From Paenibacillus odorifer (GTDB lineage Bacteria > Bacillota > Bacilli > Paenibacillales > Paenibacillaceae), in contig NZ_CP009428.1 of assembly GCF_000758725.1 (NCBI RefSeq), positions 5,208,001-5,272,000 on the forward strand: a stretch of DNA of 64,000 bases. The letters are read 5' to 3'. Each line of letters opens with the position of its first letter. Positions within the stretch are counted from its first letter, which is position 1. The translations under genes were made by a program, and so were the position numbers. Shown here in pieces: positions 37,201 through 45,866 of the stretch. Below the pieces are notes generated by a model. The model did no database searches. It was not told the DNA's origin and was given only the letters and a program-made list of their open reading frames with translations.

Positions 37201-38258
37201 AATGGAGCCGCTTCGTTCAGCTCTTTCAAAAAAACCTCAGGCGGACGGCCAAACAATGCTTTCTGAAGATCTAAAATACTCTTCTTCACACTGTCGCGCA
37301 GTTCCTTCACCATCTCCTGCAGTCCAGGATCTGTCGAATCCTTCTTACAAGCCTTTAATTTCCCAAAATATACTTCCATGAAAATATCATATAATTCTGC
37401 CCAAGGTCGTTCGTTTACGGCATCCTGCAGTGCATTTACCATCTCAAGATCAGCGGTTAAATTCTCAGCATAGGGTGCCGGACCGCCCGGCTGCAGTGCA
37501 ATCTCCCGGCCTTGAATCAGCTGACTGGCTGCGCCCGCAAGTGTCAGCTTCGCTTCTTCAAGAATGCTCAGCACCCATGGCGTTCCACCCAGACTTTCGG
37601 TGTCTGGCAATGAGAAATCAGCTGCAGTATTACGGAGCCATTGCGCAGGCCAAGGATGGCTGCGGGCATAATCATGCAATCGCTGTATGAGCGCATGCAC
37701 TGCATCATCACTGCGTTCACCACTGAACCAATCAGCTAGCTGCACAAATATGCTATCCTCGCCATCCGCACCTACCTCACCGTACTTTTCCTCCAGCAAC
37801 TCTTCGAGCAGCTCCTGCCGCATCATCTCCGCTTCATGCTCATTTAATATGCGGAAACCCGGATCAATCGGAATCATTTGATAATAACGCCGGATCACTT
37901 CCAGACAGAAGGAGTGTAACGTTGTAATCGAAGCTTTGCCCAGCAGGGATAGCTGACGGCGCAAATGGTCTTTCTCCCCATTCTCCTCCAGCTCCCGATC
38001 AAGGGCTTCCCTGATCCGCTGCCGCATTTCGGCAGCCGCAGCTTTGGTAAACGTAGCTACTAATAGCCTGTCTACACTGAAGCCGTTCTCTTCCTTACTG
38101 ATTTTTCGAATAATCCGTTCTACCAGCACCGCCGTCTTACCGGAACCTGCTGCCGCAGCAACGAGGATGTCATCACCGCTCTCCGCAATGGCGCGCCACT
38201 GGTCATCACTCCATATACTTCCTTCCGGTTTCGCTTCTATTTCAGCCTTCATACTCAA
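34209..38258 (-). CDS. addA: ATP-dependent helicase/nuclease subunit A
   Basis: From TTG 38258 it has 1349 residues. UvrD-type helicase motifs: AAAAGSGKTAVL (K41), VLLDEYQDTN, GDMKQSIYRFR, and GVRIMTIHKSKGLEFPVVFV. The C-terminal PD-(D/E)XK nuclease has ILLDYKTDSV. AddAB resects double-strand breaks for RecA. The TTG overlaps the addB stop as TTGA and has AAAGGAGG at eight bases, so this start is preferred over the ATG at 38252 or an upstream ATG at 38294 inside addB. Confidence 0.94.
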   Translation of the reverse strand: MSMKAEIEAKPEGSIWSDDQWRAIAESGDDILVAAAAGSGKTAVLVERIIRKISKEENGFSVDRLLVATFTKAAAAEMRQRIREALDRELEENGEKDHLRRQLSLLGKASITTLHSFCLEVIRRYYQMIPIDPGFRILNEHEAEMMRQELLEELLEEKYGEVGADGEDSIFVQLADWFSGERSDDAVHALIQRLHDYARSHPWPAQWLRNTAADFSLPDTESLGGTPWVLSILEEAKLTLAGAASQLIQGREIALQPGGPAPYAENLTADLEMVNALQDAVNERPWAELYDIFMEVYFGKLKACKKDSTDPGLQEMVKELRDSVKKSILDLQKALFGRPPEVFLKELNEAAPLMAELAETVIAFGERYRIEKAGRGLVDFSDLEHYCLQILRHPDSTPGHSLPSDAAMEYRAQFDEVLLDEYQDTNSVQEEIVRLISRETPGNRFMVGDMKQSIYRFRLAEPGLFLDKYRSFGSHQIDDLSEITNESSSGSVIDLARNFRSRMEVVNAVNMIFRQIMNETVAEINYDERAELVYGANFPGAAEKGPDTFFAPELLLIDRGSAAGKSEETSEDGEAPLQESEAIESETAQLEARAIARRISQMTGMTGGSPLLIYDKGLKIMRPVIYGDIVILLRSARIWTPLIIEELRMEGIPAYGDLNKGYFEATEVEIALSLLKIVDNPQQDIPLAGVLRSPVVGLTEEELATVRMCSQGPFFQAVQMAVDMQDAKEAEEEYDLFSAHVIESASTVENNVLPDKDLPQISPELKRKLKHFLEQLESWRNAARQGSLSELIWRIYGESGYLEWVGGLPGGSQRQNNLKALYDRAVQFENDTAARGLFRFLVFISRLRENGGDLGVAGGGGEEGNGVRIMTIHKSKGLEFPVVFVAGMAKQFNRQDLHSPFLMHKELGFGPRFVERETRVSYPTLPYLAINRRTRLELLAEEMRVLYVALTRPRDKMILVGTVRDLPRKIASWSSVQNRDELLLADHLLARGRSYLDWVGPALIRHPAAAILRKLGGSEGTVSTVLHNDVSNWSISVQNASELNSGAFLPTDQTEDKVEERQAVLEALHKGESVNIYETETSDEIARRLEWNYPYAAASGIPAKTSVTELKALLSLQEQPSFDLLEEGNSTTSIENDKRPSVAGADSLHLRRPKFMEKRSLTPAERGTAYHTVMQHIPLEGSVDPMVVEETLARLQRVAILTAEQVEAVAPDQIEAFYNNELGRRLIASSWKLREMPFSYMVPAGEAYRGLDYMNEAVSELTPENNKEGFSEAVLIQGVIDCLFREEDRIILLDYKTDSVLEHQGGLEALKEKYRFQLELYSKALHDILGEPISEIWLYFFDGDHAVKL

Positions 38259-41200
38259 GGTGTAGTTCCTCCTTTGCGGGACAGCAGATCCCATATAACG
38301 TCCTTCCCTGGCTTACCCAGATTGTTATAGCTGTTGCCTTCCACAGCTTCATCGAACTGGCAGACAGGTCTAAAGGAACAGATTGTGCAGGCGGTCTCCT
38401 GCCCAATTCGGTACGGCTCAATCGCCACATCACCTTCTGTAATCCGTGTCCCGATATCCGAAATTGTCCCTCTAACGGAGGATAATAGATGACCCCACTG
38501 CTCTGGTGTAGCTACTGAAGCACTGCTATAAAAGCTGCCGTCAGCTTTTACTGCTACAGGCACGATAGAAGAATACCCTTTGTCTAAAGTGGTATCCATC
38601 AGGGAGACAACCTCACGATCTGCTGTAAGTAGTCCTTTCATCTTGAAGCGTTTCAACAGCTCTTGCTCAGCCTGTTCCTTGTTCATCCCATTGGATGAGG
38701 TCAACAACGGATCATGCACATGGAAATAAAGTGTGCCGGCTGGAAGTGCCGGCTGCCCCAGCCATTGCTCCGAATATGTTAGCAGCACATCCAAATAAGT
38801 CAGCATTTGCAGCGATAATCCATAATACACCTCATGCAGCTTGAGATCCTTTTGGCTCGATTTATAATCAATTACCCGCAGAAGAATTCCGTTCTCTCCA
38901 CGGGCCATATCTACACGGTCAATCCGGCCAACAACCTCCATCACGCAGCCATTTGGCAGCGTAATCCTTAAAGGCGGCAACTCCTTATCCGGTCCAAAGT
39001 CCAGCTCCAGCCCTACTGGCTCAAAGCTGCCCCGGCGGGCGTGCTCGCCCAGAATCACAGAAGCACGTCCAACAATATTCTTAAGTTTACGGGAGATGTA
39101 CCCGTAACGTTTGGAGCTCATTAGGATTTCACCCTGCAACATCGGAGATAGCCGCTCTACTGTCTCACTGGCCTCACGCCGACATTCATCCGGAGACAAG
39201 CTGCCCCAGCCCCGTCCCTCTTGTTTCAGTCTTATCGCCATATCACTTAACGCAGCATGGAACAGCTGTCCAATATCAGGTGCTTGCAGCTTATATAGCT
39301 GACGCTCCTTCAGTCTTAGTCCGTAGGACGCAAAATGGGAAAATGAGCACGCAACAAATTTCTCCATCCGGGACACACTGCCCCGCAGTGTTGAGCCACC
39401 ATACAATCTGAGGCTTGTGCCACGCTTTAGCTTCGTTCCCTCATTACGATAGAACAGTGAGCTTAGCAAACGTTCCAGTTGAAATTTACGATCTTCGTTC
39501 TTAGTAAACCAGTTATACACATCCCACCATAGCTCCGGAATTTCTGTCCCCTGGCGCCACTGCCGCAGCTGCATAATCAATGCGCGAAGACTCTGTTCTG
39601 GTTGACCAATGAAACCGAGATGAATAGGATTTCCGACTTCTGCCGGTAGTCCCGCAGGGGGAAGTGCTGACAAACTATGCTCTTGAACCCTTGGGAACAT
39701 TCTATGCAAATGCCGGATAACCTCAGAGGGAAGGAGAGCTTTGCCCTCATCATCCGCTGTAGCGTAGCTAATCCAGAGCTTTTGACTTCCTGTCGTTAGC
39801 GCATTATAGATCAGAAACCGCTCGTCCAGCAGTTTACGAGAAGCGCCGGGAGCAAGCTCCATTCCAGCATTCTCTAGTACGGAGCGTTCACCTTCCGAGA
39901 GAATTCCATCTTCCTTAAACTGCGCAGGCACAACACCTTCATTAAATCCAAGCAAAAAAGCGTATTTAACCCCTGTTGGGCGAGTCCGATCCATATTGCC
40001 GACCAATACTTGATCCAGTGCGGGCGGAACTAGTCCCATTTTAAGCTCAGCAAGTCCTGTCTCTAGAACTCCGGTGAACACTTCAAACTCAAGTCTTTCA
40101 TTGCCCATCATTTCTACTATCTGATCTAGCAGATCAAGTACCGCACCCCACAACTGGCTATGTTCCCTAGCCTTCTCGGGTTGGCCCTTCTCCATAGACT
40201 TAACACTGAGTTTCTCCAGCTTTCGTGCAACATCCGTCTCTTCAAGCAGCTTGTACATTGCCGTACATAGTTCAAGGCCGCTACGGCTTTTCTGGATTCG
40301 TTTCTCAAAAGCAAATAATGGTCCTGTTATACTAGCACGGCATCGTTCCATAGTAGCAAGCAGTTCATCATCCATCTGTCTGCCGCCTTCCAGCGACAAG
40401 CTAGGAATACCTTTCCATGAGCGGCCATCCGTCCAGCGATACCCTTGAATCCCACAAGCCAGCACATAGTTTTCTAAAGCATCCATATCCTCACGTGTAA
40501 TACTACCGTCTAGCGGAAGCAAAAGCTCCGTCTTTACGCAACGGAATACATCCTCGTAACGCCAGCGACGACGCACTACATCCAGCGCGGAACGTATAAA
40601 TTCCACTAGCGGATGATGCAGCTCATTTACCTTCTGGTCCAGAAAAAATGGCACTCCGTAATCTTGGAACAACGGTTGGATCAGCTGCTCGTAATCGCCA
40701 ATATTGCGCATCAATACAGCCATTTCGCCATATTTTGCACCTTCATCACGCGCCAGTCTAGTCATTTCGAGCAGTGCTCCCTCAACCTCTGCTCTGTGCG
40801 AAACTGCGGCGCCTATGGATATAGCCTCTCTTGCCAGTTCATCCGCACCTATCCAGGCCTTCCGGCGATCATATCCCCGTTCAAGGTGAGCAAGTACTGG
40901 ACTTTCTTCAAAACGCGGAAGAACCGTTGGCTCCAGCAGCTCGTCCCACACATCAATGCCCAGCTCTTCAGCTATTCCACGCAGTTTAATGTAAGTAACC
41001 GCAGTGGGGTGAAACAATTCAAGCTCATTCAACTGATCTCCATATGGGTAAGGACGATCAATTGTAAGCGAAACGGTCAGCTTCGAAGCTTGCTGCATCA
41101 ATTCTCGAAGCACTACGAATTCCTGCGGAGTAAATCCATGGAATCCATCTACCCAAATCTCCGCCCCGCGAATGTAGGAGGAATCAGGAATATGCTCAGC

Positions 41201-41767
41201 CAGTTCTGCTAAACGATCCTCTTCATCGATATAGAGACGTGACATTTCCTTCTCTAAATCGCTGAATACCAGCTGCAAATCATCCAGCTTACCCTCAAGA
41301 ATAGGACTTCTTGCAATAGCTCCTCGCATAGCGGACAACTGCTCTTCTAAATCAGTGGAACCCAAACAGCAACGCTTCATCTCCGTGTGCAGTTGGTTCA
41401 GACGTTCCACAAAACCCGGTCTGTCTGCTGAGGCACCGAACAATTTCAGTTCCTCTTTGCGACGACTGATGATTTTGTAAATTAACATTTTCTTACCTTC
41501 ATCACTGATTGGCAGACTTGCACTGCCACCAGTTTCCTGCTTCACACGATAGGCAAGCCGCGAAAAACTCAGTGTCTGCGCCCGAAGGCTTCCCTTCACA
41601 TTCCCTACGGTCAAAAGCCCCCGTTCTGCTCCAAAAGAACCTTGCTCTGGCACAAGAATAATAATCGGCGCACCAAGCGGTTCCTTCTCTAAGGAAGAAG
41701 AGATAGATTCCCATATTTTTGTTGTCTTGCCACTGCCCGAGCGGCCTAGTAAAAAGGTTACCGACAT
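38255..41767 (-). CDS. addB: ATP-dependent helicase/nuclease subunit B
   Basis: 1170 residues. Walker A LLGRSGSGKTTK (K14) is at the N terminus. The C-terminal nuclease includes RVIDYKSSQKD. The four cysteines for the AddB iron-sulphur cluster are visible as one near residue 800 (KFVACSFSHFASYGL) and three in CTICSFRPVC near residue 1130. It is the first gene of the four-gene repair operon and is coupled to addA through TTGA. Confidence 0.94.
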   Translation of the reverse strand: MSVTFLLGRSGSGKTTKIWESISSSLEKEPLGAPIIILVPEQGSFGAERGLLTVGNVKGSLRAQTLSFSRLAYRVKQETGGSASLPISDEGKKMLIYKIISRRKEELKLFGASADRPGFVERLNQLHTEMKRCCLGSTDLEEQLSAMRGAIARSPILEGKLDDLQLVFSDLEKEMSRLYIDEEDRLAELAEHIPDSSYIRGAEIWVDGFHGFTPQEFVVLRELMQQASKLTVSLTIDRPYPYGDQLNELELFHPTAVTYIKLRGIAEELGIDVWDELLEPTVLPRFEESPVLAHLERGYDRRKAWIGADELAREAISIGAAVSHRAEVEGALLEMTRLARDEGAKYGEMAVLMRNIGDYEQLIQPLFQDYGVPFFLDQKVNELHHPLVEFIRSALDVVRRRWRYEDVFRCVKTELLLPLDGSITREDMDALENYVLACGIQGYRWTDGRSWKGIPSLSLEGGRQMDDELLATMERCRASITGPLFAFEKRIQKSRSGLELCTAMYKLLEETDVARKLEKLSVKSMEKGQPEKAREHSQLWGAVLDLLDQIVEMMGNERLEFEVFTGVLETGLAELKMGLVPPALDQVLVGNMDRTRPTGVKYAFLLGFNEGVVPAQFKEDGILSEGERSVLENAGMELAPGASRKLLDERFLIYNALTTGSQKLWISYATADDEGKALLPSEVIRHLHRMFPRVQEHSLSALPPAGLPAEVGNPIHLGFIGQPEQSLRALIMQLRQWRQGTEIPELWWDVYNWFTKNEDRKFQLERLLSSLFYRNEGTKLKRGTSLRLYGGSTLRGSVSRMEKFVACSFSHFASYGLRLKERQLYKLQAPDIGQLFHAALSDMAIRLKQEGRGWGSLSPDECRREASETVERLSPMLQGEILMSSKRYGYISRKLKNIVGRASVILGEHARRGSFEPVGLELDFGPDKELPPLRITLPNGCVMEVVGRIDRVDMARGENGILLRVIDYKSSQKDLKLHEVYYGLSLQMLTYLDVLLTYSEQWLGQPALPAGTLYFHVHDPLLTSSNGMNKEQAEQELLKRFKMKGLLTADREVVSLMDTTLDKGYSSIVPVAVKADGSFYSSASVATPEQWGHLLSSVRGTISDIGTRITEGDVAIEPYRIGQETACTICSFRPVCQFDEAVEGNSYNNLGKPGKDVIWDLLSRKGGTTP

Positions 41768-42082
41768 AAATGATAGACTCCTTCCGTAGCGGAGAAAATA
41801 TATAAATTACAAGGTGAAATATCCACCTATTGATTACACTCCAATTAAAAAAGTTCAGTGATTCCTCGTCCCTTCAGTATATCATAACCACACTAATCGG
41901 AACATGTGTTTGCTAGTATTTTCTAATGTTTTACAAAGGATAACAGCTACGAGTACAAATAAAAAAAAGCAAACCTCCGGATTTTGGCGGCTTGCTTTTT
42001 AGAGTGTTTAGTTTGTTTTTAATGCCAGATGTGCAACGTTAGATTAGAGCTGCCAATGTCAGAGCATATGGTCAATGTTAGA
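41768..42082. other. Gene-free region upstream of addB
   Basis: Contains the terminator at 41961-42001 and presumably the addB promoter near 41800-41880, which cannot be assigned confidently. No gene is seen. Confidence 0.5.
41961..42001. terminator. Probable bidirectional terminator
   Basis: AAAGCAAACCTCC (41966-41978) pairs with GGCGGCTTGCTTT (41986-41998), with A and T runs on both sides. On the minus strand it would end transcripts from the methyltransferase gene at 42471, after reading through the repeat elements. Confidence 0.75.
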
Positions 42083-42152
42083 CTGTTCGGCGTTCAGTGC
42101 TCAGCGTTCAGCGTTCAGCGTTCGTCATTCGGCATTCGGCATTCGGCGTTCA
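42083..42152. repeat. Heptamer array, GCGTTCA / GCATTCG type
   Basis: Ten consecutive 7-bp units, including GCGTTCA (four times), GTGCTCA, GCGTTCG, TCATTCG and GCATTCG (twice). It lies 41 bp before four-module copy B, just as the CATCAGC heptamers lie next to copy A. Confidence 0.9.
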
Positions 42153-42193
42153 AATTGCACATTTTCGGCTAGGCTTGTTTCATTAATTACTTA

Positions 42194-42370
42194 CGGACCC
42201 AGGAGCCGTTATTCGTGGATTCAGTGCTGTTTTGGCAACTTTTCGGACCCCATTGACGCTATTCTTCGAAAATGTGTTGCATTACGGGTGTTTTAAGAGC
42301 AATAGCGCCTTTGGGGTCCGTAAGAATTCAATAATAGGCTGTTTACGCTAAATAGAGTCATCTGAGTCCG
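42194..42370. repeat. 177-bp four-module element, copy B
   Basis: Modules 42194-42213 and 42244-42263 (forward), 42301-42320 and 42351-42370 (inverted); spacers 30, 37 and 30 bp. Inner modules 2 and 3 are complementary at 17 of 20 positions, so the transcript or single strand could fold into a stem with a 37-base loop. It lies between the methyltransferase 3' end and addB. Confidence 0.93.
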
Positions 42371-42470
42371 TTGGCAACTACTTGCCTTACAGTCGACTCA
42401 CGGCCACCCTACGTCCAGCCCTTTTATCCTATTTGTTACTTGGCACTGTAAACCTTTTTGACCTTCAGGC

Positions 42471-43904
42471 TTATTTTTTACTCCGCACTTCAAAAATCGC
42501 AAACTTCAGATAGTGTCCTTCATTAACGCCAAGTATTTGTGGGTGGTCTTTGCCTGCGGCCCGCCATTCCACAAGTCTCAACACCTTGCCAGCATCTTTA
42601 GCTGCATCGGCAATCGTTTCGAGGAACAGATCTGGCTGCATATGGTAAGAACAGCTTGCGGTAACCAAATAGCCGCCTTCGTTCACCAGCTTCATCCCGT
42701 GCAGATTGATATCCTTGTAACCACGGCAAGCGCCAGCTACTGCACTTTTGGTTTTGGCAAACGCCGGAGGGTCCAGGATGACTACATCCCAAGTTCTTCC
42801 TCCACCTGCCGTCATCGGCTTGGATGTGTCGGTTTTGGCTGTTTTGCCTCCGGATTTAGGATTTGTAGCAGCTGCTGCCGTCTCTGTTCCACTTGCAACT
42901 GTCGCCCGTTCAGAACGTTCCTCTAGTCCTTTAACCTGATTCCGTAGATATGCAAAAGCATCATCCACTACGAATTCAACACGATCGCTAAAGCCGTTCA
43001 GCTCCACATTCACTTTGGCACTCTCAATGGCGTGAGCTGAAACGTCAAGGCAGGTTACTTTTTTCGCGCCATACTTGCAGGCATGCAGCGTGAAGCTGCC
43101 TGTATGTGAGAAGCATTCCAGCACTGTCGCACCGTCCCAATAAGGGAACGTTACATGTTTGCCGCTCTTATTAACTGGTAAGGTCTGTAGTGAACCCTCC
43201 TCAGTTTCAATTTCCTGTAGCGTAATGCCGCTTCGTCCTCCCCAGCCTTTCATGAGCGGAGCAATGGAAGCTCTATTCTCACGTTGGTCAAAGAAGTAAC
43301 CTGTCTTCTGGCCTTCTTCAATATCAACGACCAGCTTCAGGCCATTCTCACTCACAGTTACATGCCGTGGACATTCCCCATACAGCAAACCCGTTGTCTG
43401 CTCCATACCTTCAAGCTCGCGCACACTAACATCACTGCGCTCATAGATTCCGCGCGGTGCCATAACCTGCACCAATGCTTCGACGATTTCTGCACGCCGC
43501 TTGTCCATTCCGAGCGTAAGCAGCTGCACAACCAAAATATCTCCGAATCGATCTACAATAAGCCCCGGCAAAAAGTCCGCTTCACCATAAACTAAGCGAT
43601 AAGCATCCGCACCCGGAAGGAACCGATTTCTGTGTTGCAGACAATTCGCAAACCGTTCTGCAAAAAAGGCTGTGTCCATGATCGCAAGCGGTCCCTGTGA
43701 TACAATTCTTACCCGAATCTGTGAGGCTGGATTGTAATATCCCACGGCCAAAAATCGGCCCTGATGATTAAGGACATCTACTAATCCCCCCGTTTCCGGA
43801 TTTCCTTCTACCGATGCGACTTCACCTGCATAGACCCATGGATGGCCCTGTTCCAGTCTTTTTTTGCGATTGCGTTCTAAAATAACCGATGGCAATGACT
43901 TCAA
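42471..43904 (-). CDS. Class I rRNA methyltransferase, PUA-domain RlmI/RlmK-like
   Basis: 477 residues. N-terminal PUA domain (about 1-80: RNRKKRLEQGHPWVYAGEVASVEG) and EEM-like linker, then a Rossmann methyltransferase with VLECFSHTGSFTLHA (motif I), CLDVSAHAIESAKVN and DVVILDPPAFAK (motif IV). RlmI makes 5-methylcytosine in 23S rRNA; target specificity here is not proven. A low-complexity insert of about 45 residues (from EERSERATVASG to TAGGGR) sits just ahead of motif IV, and a shorter one precedes motif I, making it longer than the usual 390-400 residues. Confidence 0.88.
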   Translation of the reverse strand: MKSLPSVILERNRKKRLEQGHPWVYAGEVASVEGNPETGGLVDVLNHQGRFLAVGYYNPASQIRVRIVSQGPLAIMDTAFFAERFANCLQHRNRFLPGADAYRLVYGEADFLPGLIVDRFGDILVVQLLTLGMDKRRAEIVEALVQVMAPRGIYERSDVSVRELEGMEQTTGLLYGECPRHVTVSENGLKLVVDIEEGQKTGYFFDQRENRASIAPLMKGWGGRSGITLQEIETEEGSLQTLPVNKSGKHVTFPYWDGATVLECFSHTGSFTLHACKYGAKKVTCLDVSAHAIESAKVNVELNGFSDRVEFVVDDAFAYLRNQVKGLEERSERATVASGTETAAAATNPKSGGKTAKTDTSKPMTAGGGRTWDVVILDPPAFAKTKSAVAGACRGYKDINLHGMKLVNEGGYLVTASCSYHMQPDLFLETIADAAKDAGKVLRLVEWRAAGKDHPQILGVNEGHYLKFAIFEVRSKK

Positions 43905-43994
43905 CTCCCTGTTTTTCTAAAAATGTTTTTATACATGTCCCATGCAATACATTCATATATTGGTGTACAACCCTCGTCCAAAGGAGTATGCCCT

Positions 43995-44981
43995 ATGTTC
44001 AGTGATTTGCTGTTCCCTATCATATATGGTCTTGTTATCTTTCTAGCCGGCATGAAGCTGATGGAAACTGCGTTGTCCAAGCTAGCAGGCCCTCTATTAA
44101 CTACAAGCCTAAATAGAGCTACCTCAACACCTATCAAAGGAATGATTGCCAGCAGCCTGTTGTCCGCCTTACTCCAGAGCAGTACTGCTGTAACGGTGTT
44201 GACTATCGGCATGGTCAATGCCGGCCTGCTCACCTATGCCCGCACACTTGGCATTATCTTGGGCAGTAACATCGGCACCACATTAACTACAGAATTGATC
44301 GGACTTCAGATCAATACCATGGCCACGCCCTTGCTGGCAGCCTCGCTCAGTTTGTGGGCAGCGGCAGTTATTGCAGGCGAACTGCCGCCTACATCGCGAG
44401 TGGCAGAGCTCTGCCACAAAATATCCCCGCCACTGCAATTTATCAGTCTGGCTGTATCAGGCTTCGCCCTCGTCCTATGGGGGATCGCTGTCATGCAGTC
44501 TATCGGCGGAACACTTCAGGAAAGTGGCTTATTCCTCTGGTTCCTAAACCATGCCGCTACAAGTGCCCTATGGGGGCTCGCCGCTGGAGCGTGCCTAACA
44601 GCCCTGCTCCATAGCAGCGCTGCTGTCATAGCTATGGCTATGAGCATTGCCGCCTCGGGTGCCATGCCGCCTGAGCTAGGTATAGCCATAGTGCTAGGCG
44701 CCAACGTAGGCACCTGTGTCACAGCGGTCATCGCTTCCATCGGCGGCACGCCATCCGGCGTCTTCGTCGCTTGGTCCCATGTTGCGCTTAATGTAGGCGG
44801 TGCACTACTATTCTTGCCCATGATCGGGCTGCTACAAGCAAGTGCAGCATGGATTGGTGGAGGCCCTGCTTCACAAATCGCCCACGCCCAGACCATTTTC
44901 AACGTAGTCTGCTCACTTCTAGCACTGCCATTATGTTACCTGCCTATATGGACAAAACTGGAAAAACGTCTTCAGTCTTAG
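43995..44981 (+). CDS. Na/Pi cotransporter-family membrane protein
   Basis: From ATG 43995 it has 328 residues. Two inverted Na_Pi_cotrans halves with about nine membrane segments. The first half has the hallmark LLQSSTAVTVLTIGMVNAG; the second has LLHSSAAVIAMAMSIAASG, in which the usual Gln is His. GSNIGTT and GANVGTC follow each. It probably moves phosphate or another anion with sodium. AAAGGAG precedes 43995; the frame's earlier start at 43923 is unsupported. It diverges from the methyltransferase gene. Confidence 0.87.
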   Translation: MFSDLLFPIIYGLVIFLAGMKLMETALSKLAGPLLTTSLNRATSTPIKGMIASSLLSALLQSSTAVTVLTIGMVNAGLLTYARTLGIILGSNIGTTLTTELIGLQINTMATPLLAASLSLWAAAVIAGELPPTSRVAELCHKISPPLQFISLAVSGFALVLWGIAVMQSIGGTLQESGLFLWFLNHAATSALWGLAAGACLTALLHSSAAVIAMAMSIAASGAMPPELGIAIVLGANVGTCVTAVIASIGGTPSGVFVAWSHVALNVGGALLFLPMIGLLQASAAWIGGGPASQIAHAQTIFNVVCSLLALPLCYLPIWTKLEKRLQS

Positions 44982-45035
44982 CTTAAAGGTACCGTTTTTT
45001 TATACCCCAGCTTTCCACAACTGTACTATTATACT

Positions 45036-45866
45036 TCAATCGAAAATATTATAAAACCGCGAACCGTCGTAAAAAGTGATCACCGTCGAGAAAATTCCAA
45101 TCAGCGCAAACAAAGCCAATGCAAAATAATCGTCTCTCGTGAACGGGCGACTGCTATACCAAGTTCGTTTTGTCTCAGTGCCAAAGCCGCGCAGCTCCAT
45201 AGCGGTACTGATATTTTCAATTCGCTCGATACTAGTCAAAATTAGGGGCATCAGAATCGAAATGATATTTTTTAGCCGCTTAGGCAGCTTTTCTTTTCTG
45301 GAAATATCTATTCCCCTTGCTTGAGCAGAAAACGATATATTCTCATAATCTCGTTGAATATCCGGAATGTACCGCAGAGCCAGCGATACAGAATATGCAA
45401 TTTTATAGTTCACTCCAACTCTGTTTAAGGATGCTGCAAATTCACTGGGATGGGTCGTTAGAAGAAACAATAGTGCCATTGGAATGACCACTGCATATTT
45501 GAGGGCAATATTGAATTGATAGAATAGCTGCTCCCAAGTTACCGTATACCGGCCTGCAATGTGCATAATATCATGACGTGTACCGTAAACACGTACGCCC
45601 TCCAAAGGAGAAAAGATAAAGATAGCTATATGATTAAGCAAAAAGAAAATCAAGATGAAATATAATACGAAAGCATAATCCTGAAATTGGACTTTGGAAA
45701 TTCTAAAGGCAAGCAAACTAAATAACAGCATCACAATTAGACATCTTGTATCATATGTAATCATCCCCGTCACAGACCACACTACAAATAAAATCAACTT
45801 AGTAGCGCCGGTAAGACGGTGAATAGGTGAATCCTGCTTCGTAAAAGTTAACATTTTGGCCTTCAT
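45036..45866 (-). CDS. ECF transporter T component (EcfT/CbiQ family)
   Basis: 276 residues with about five to six membrane segments and the coupling motif AQARGID near residue 185 and a second ELRGFGT near 223, both Ala-Arg-Gly type signatures that bind the ATPases. It transmits ATP hydrolysis to the substrate-binding S subunit. It overlaps the ATPase gene by four bases. Its three-gene unit (S, A, T) is likely a dedicated (group I) ECF system. Confidence 0.92.
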   Translation of the reverse strand: MKAKMLTFTKQDSPIHRLTGATKLILFVVWSVTGMITYDTRCLIVMLLFSLLAFRISKVQFQDYAFVLYFILIFFLLNHIAIFIFSPLEGVRVYGTRHDIMHIAGRYTVTWEQLFYQFNIALKYAVVIPMALLFLLTTHPSEFAASLNRVGVNYKIAYSVSLALRYIPDIQRDYENISFSAQARGIDISRKEKLPKRLKNIISILMPLILTSIERIENISTAMELRGFGTETKRTWYSSRPFTRDDYFALALFALIGIFSTVITFYDGSRFYNIFD

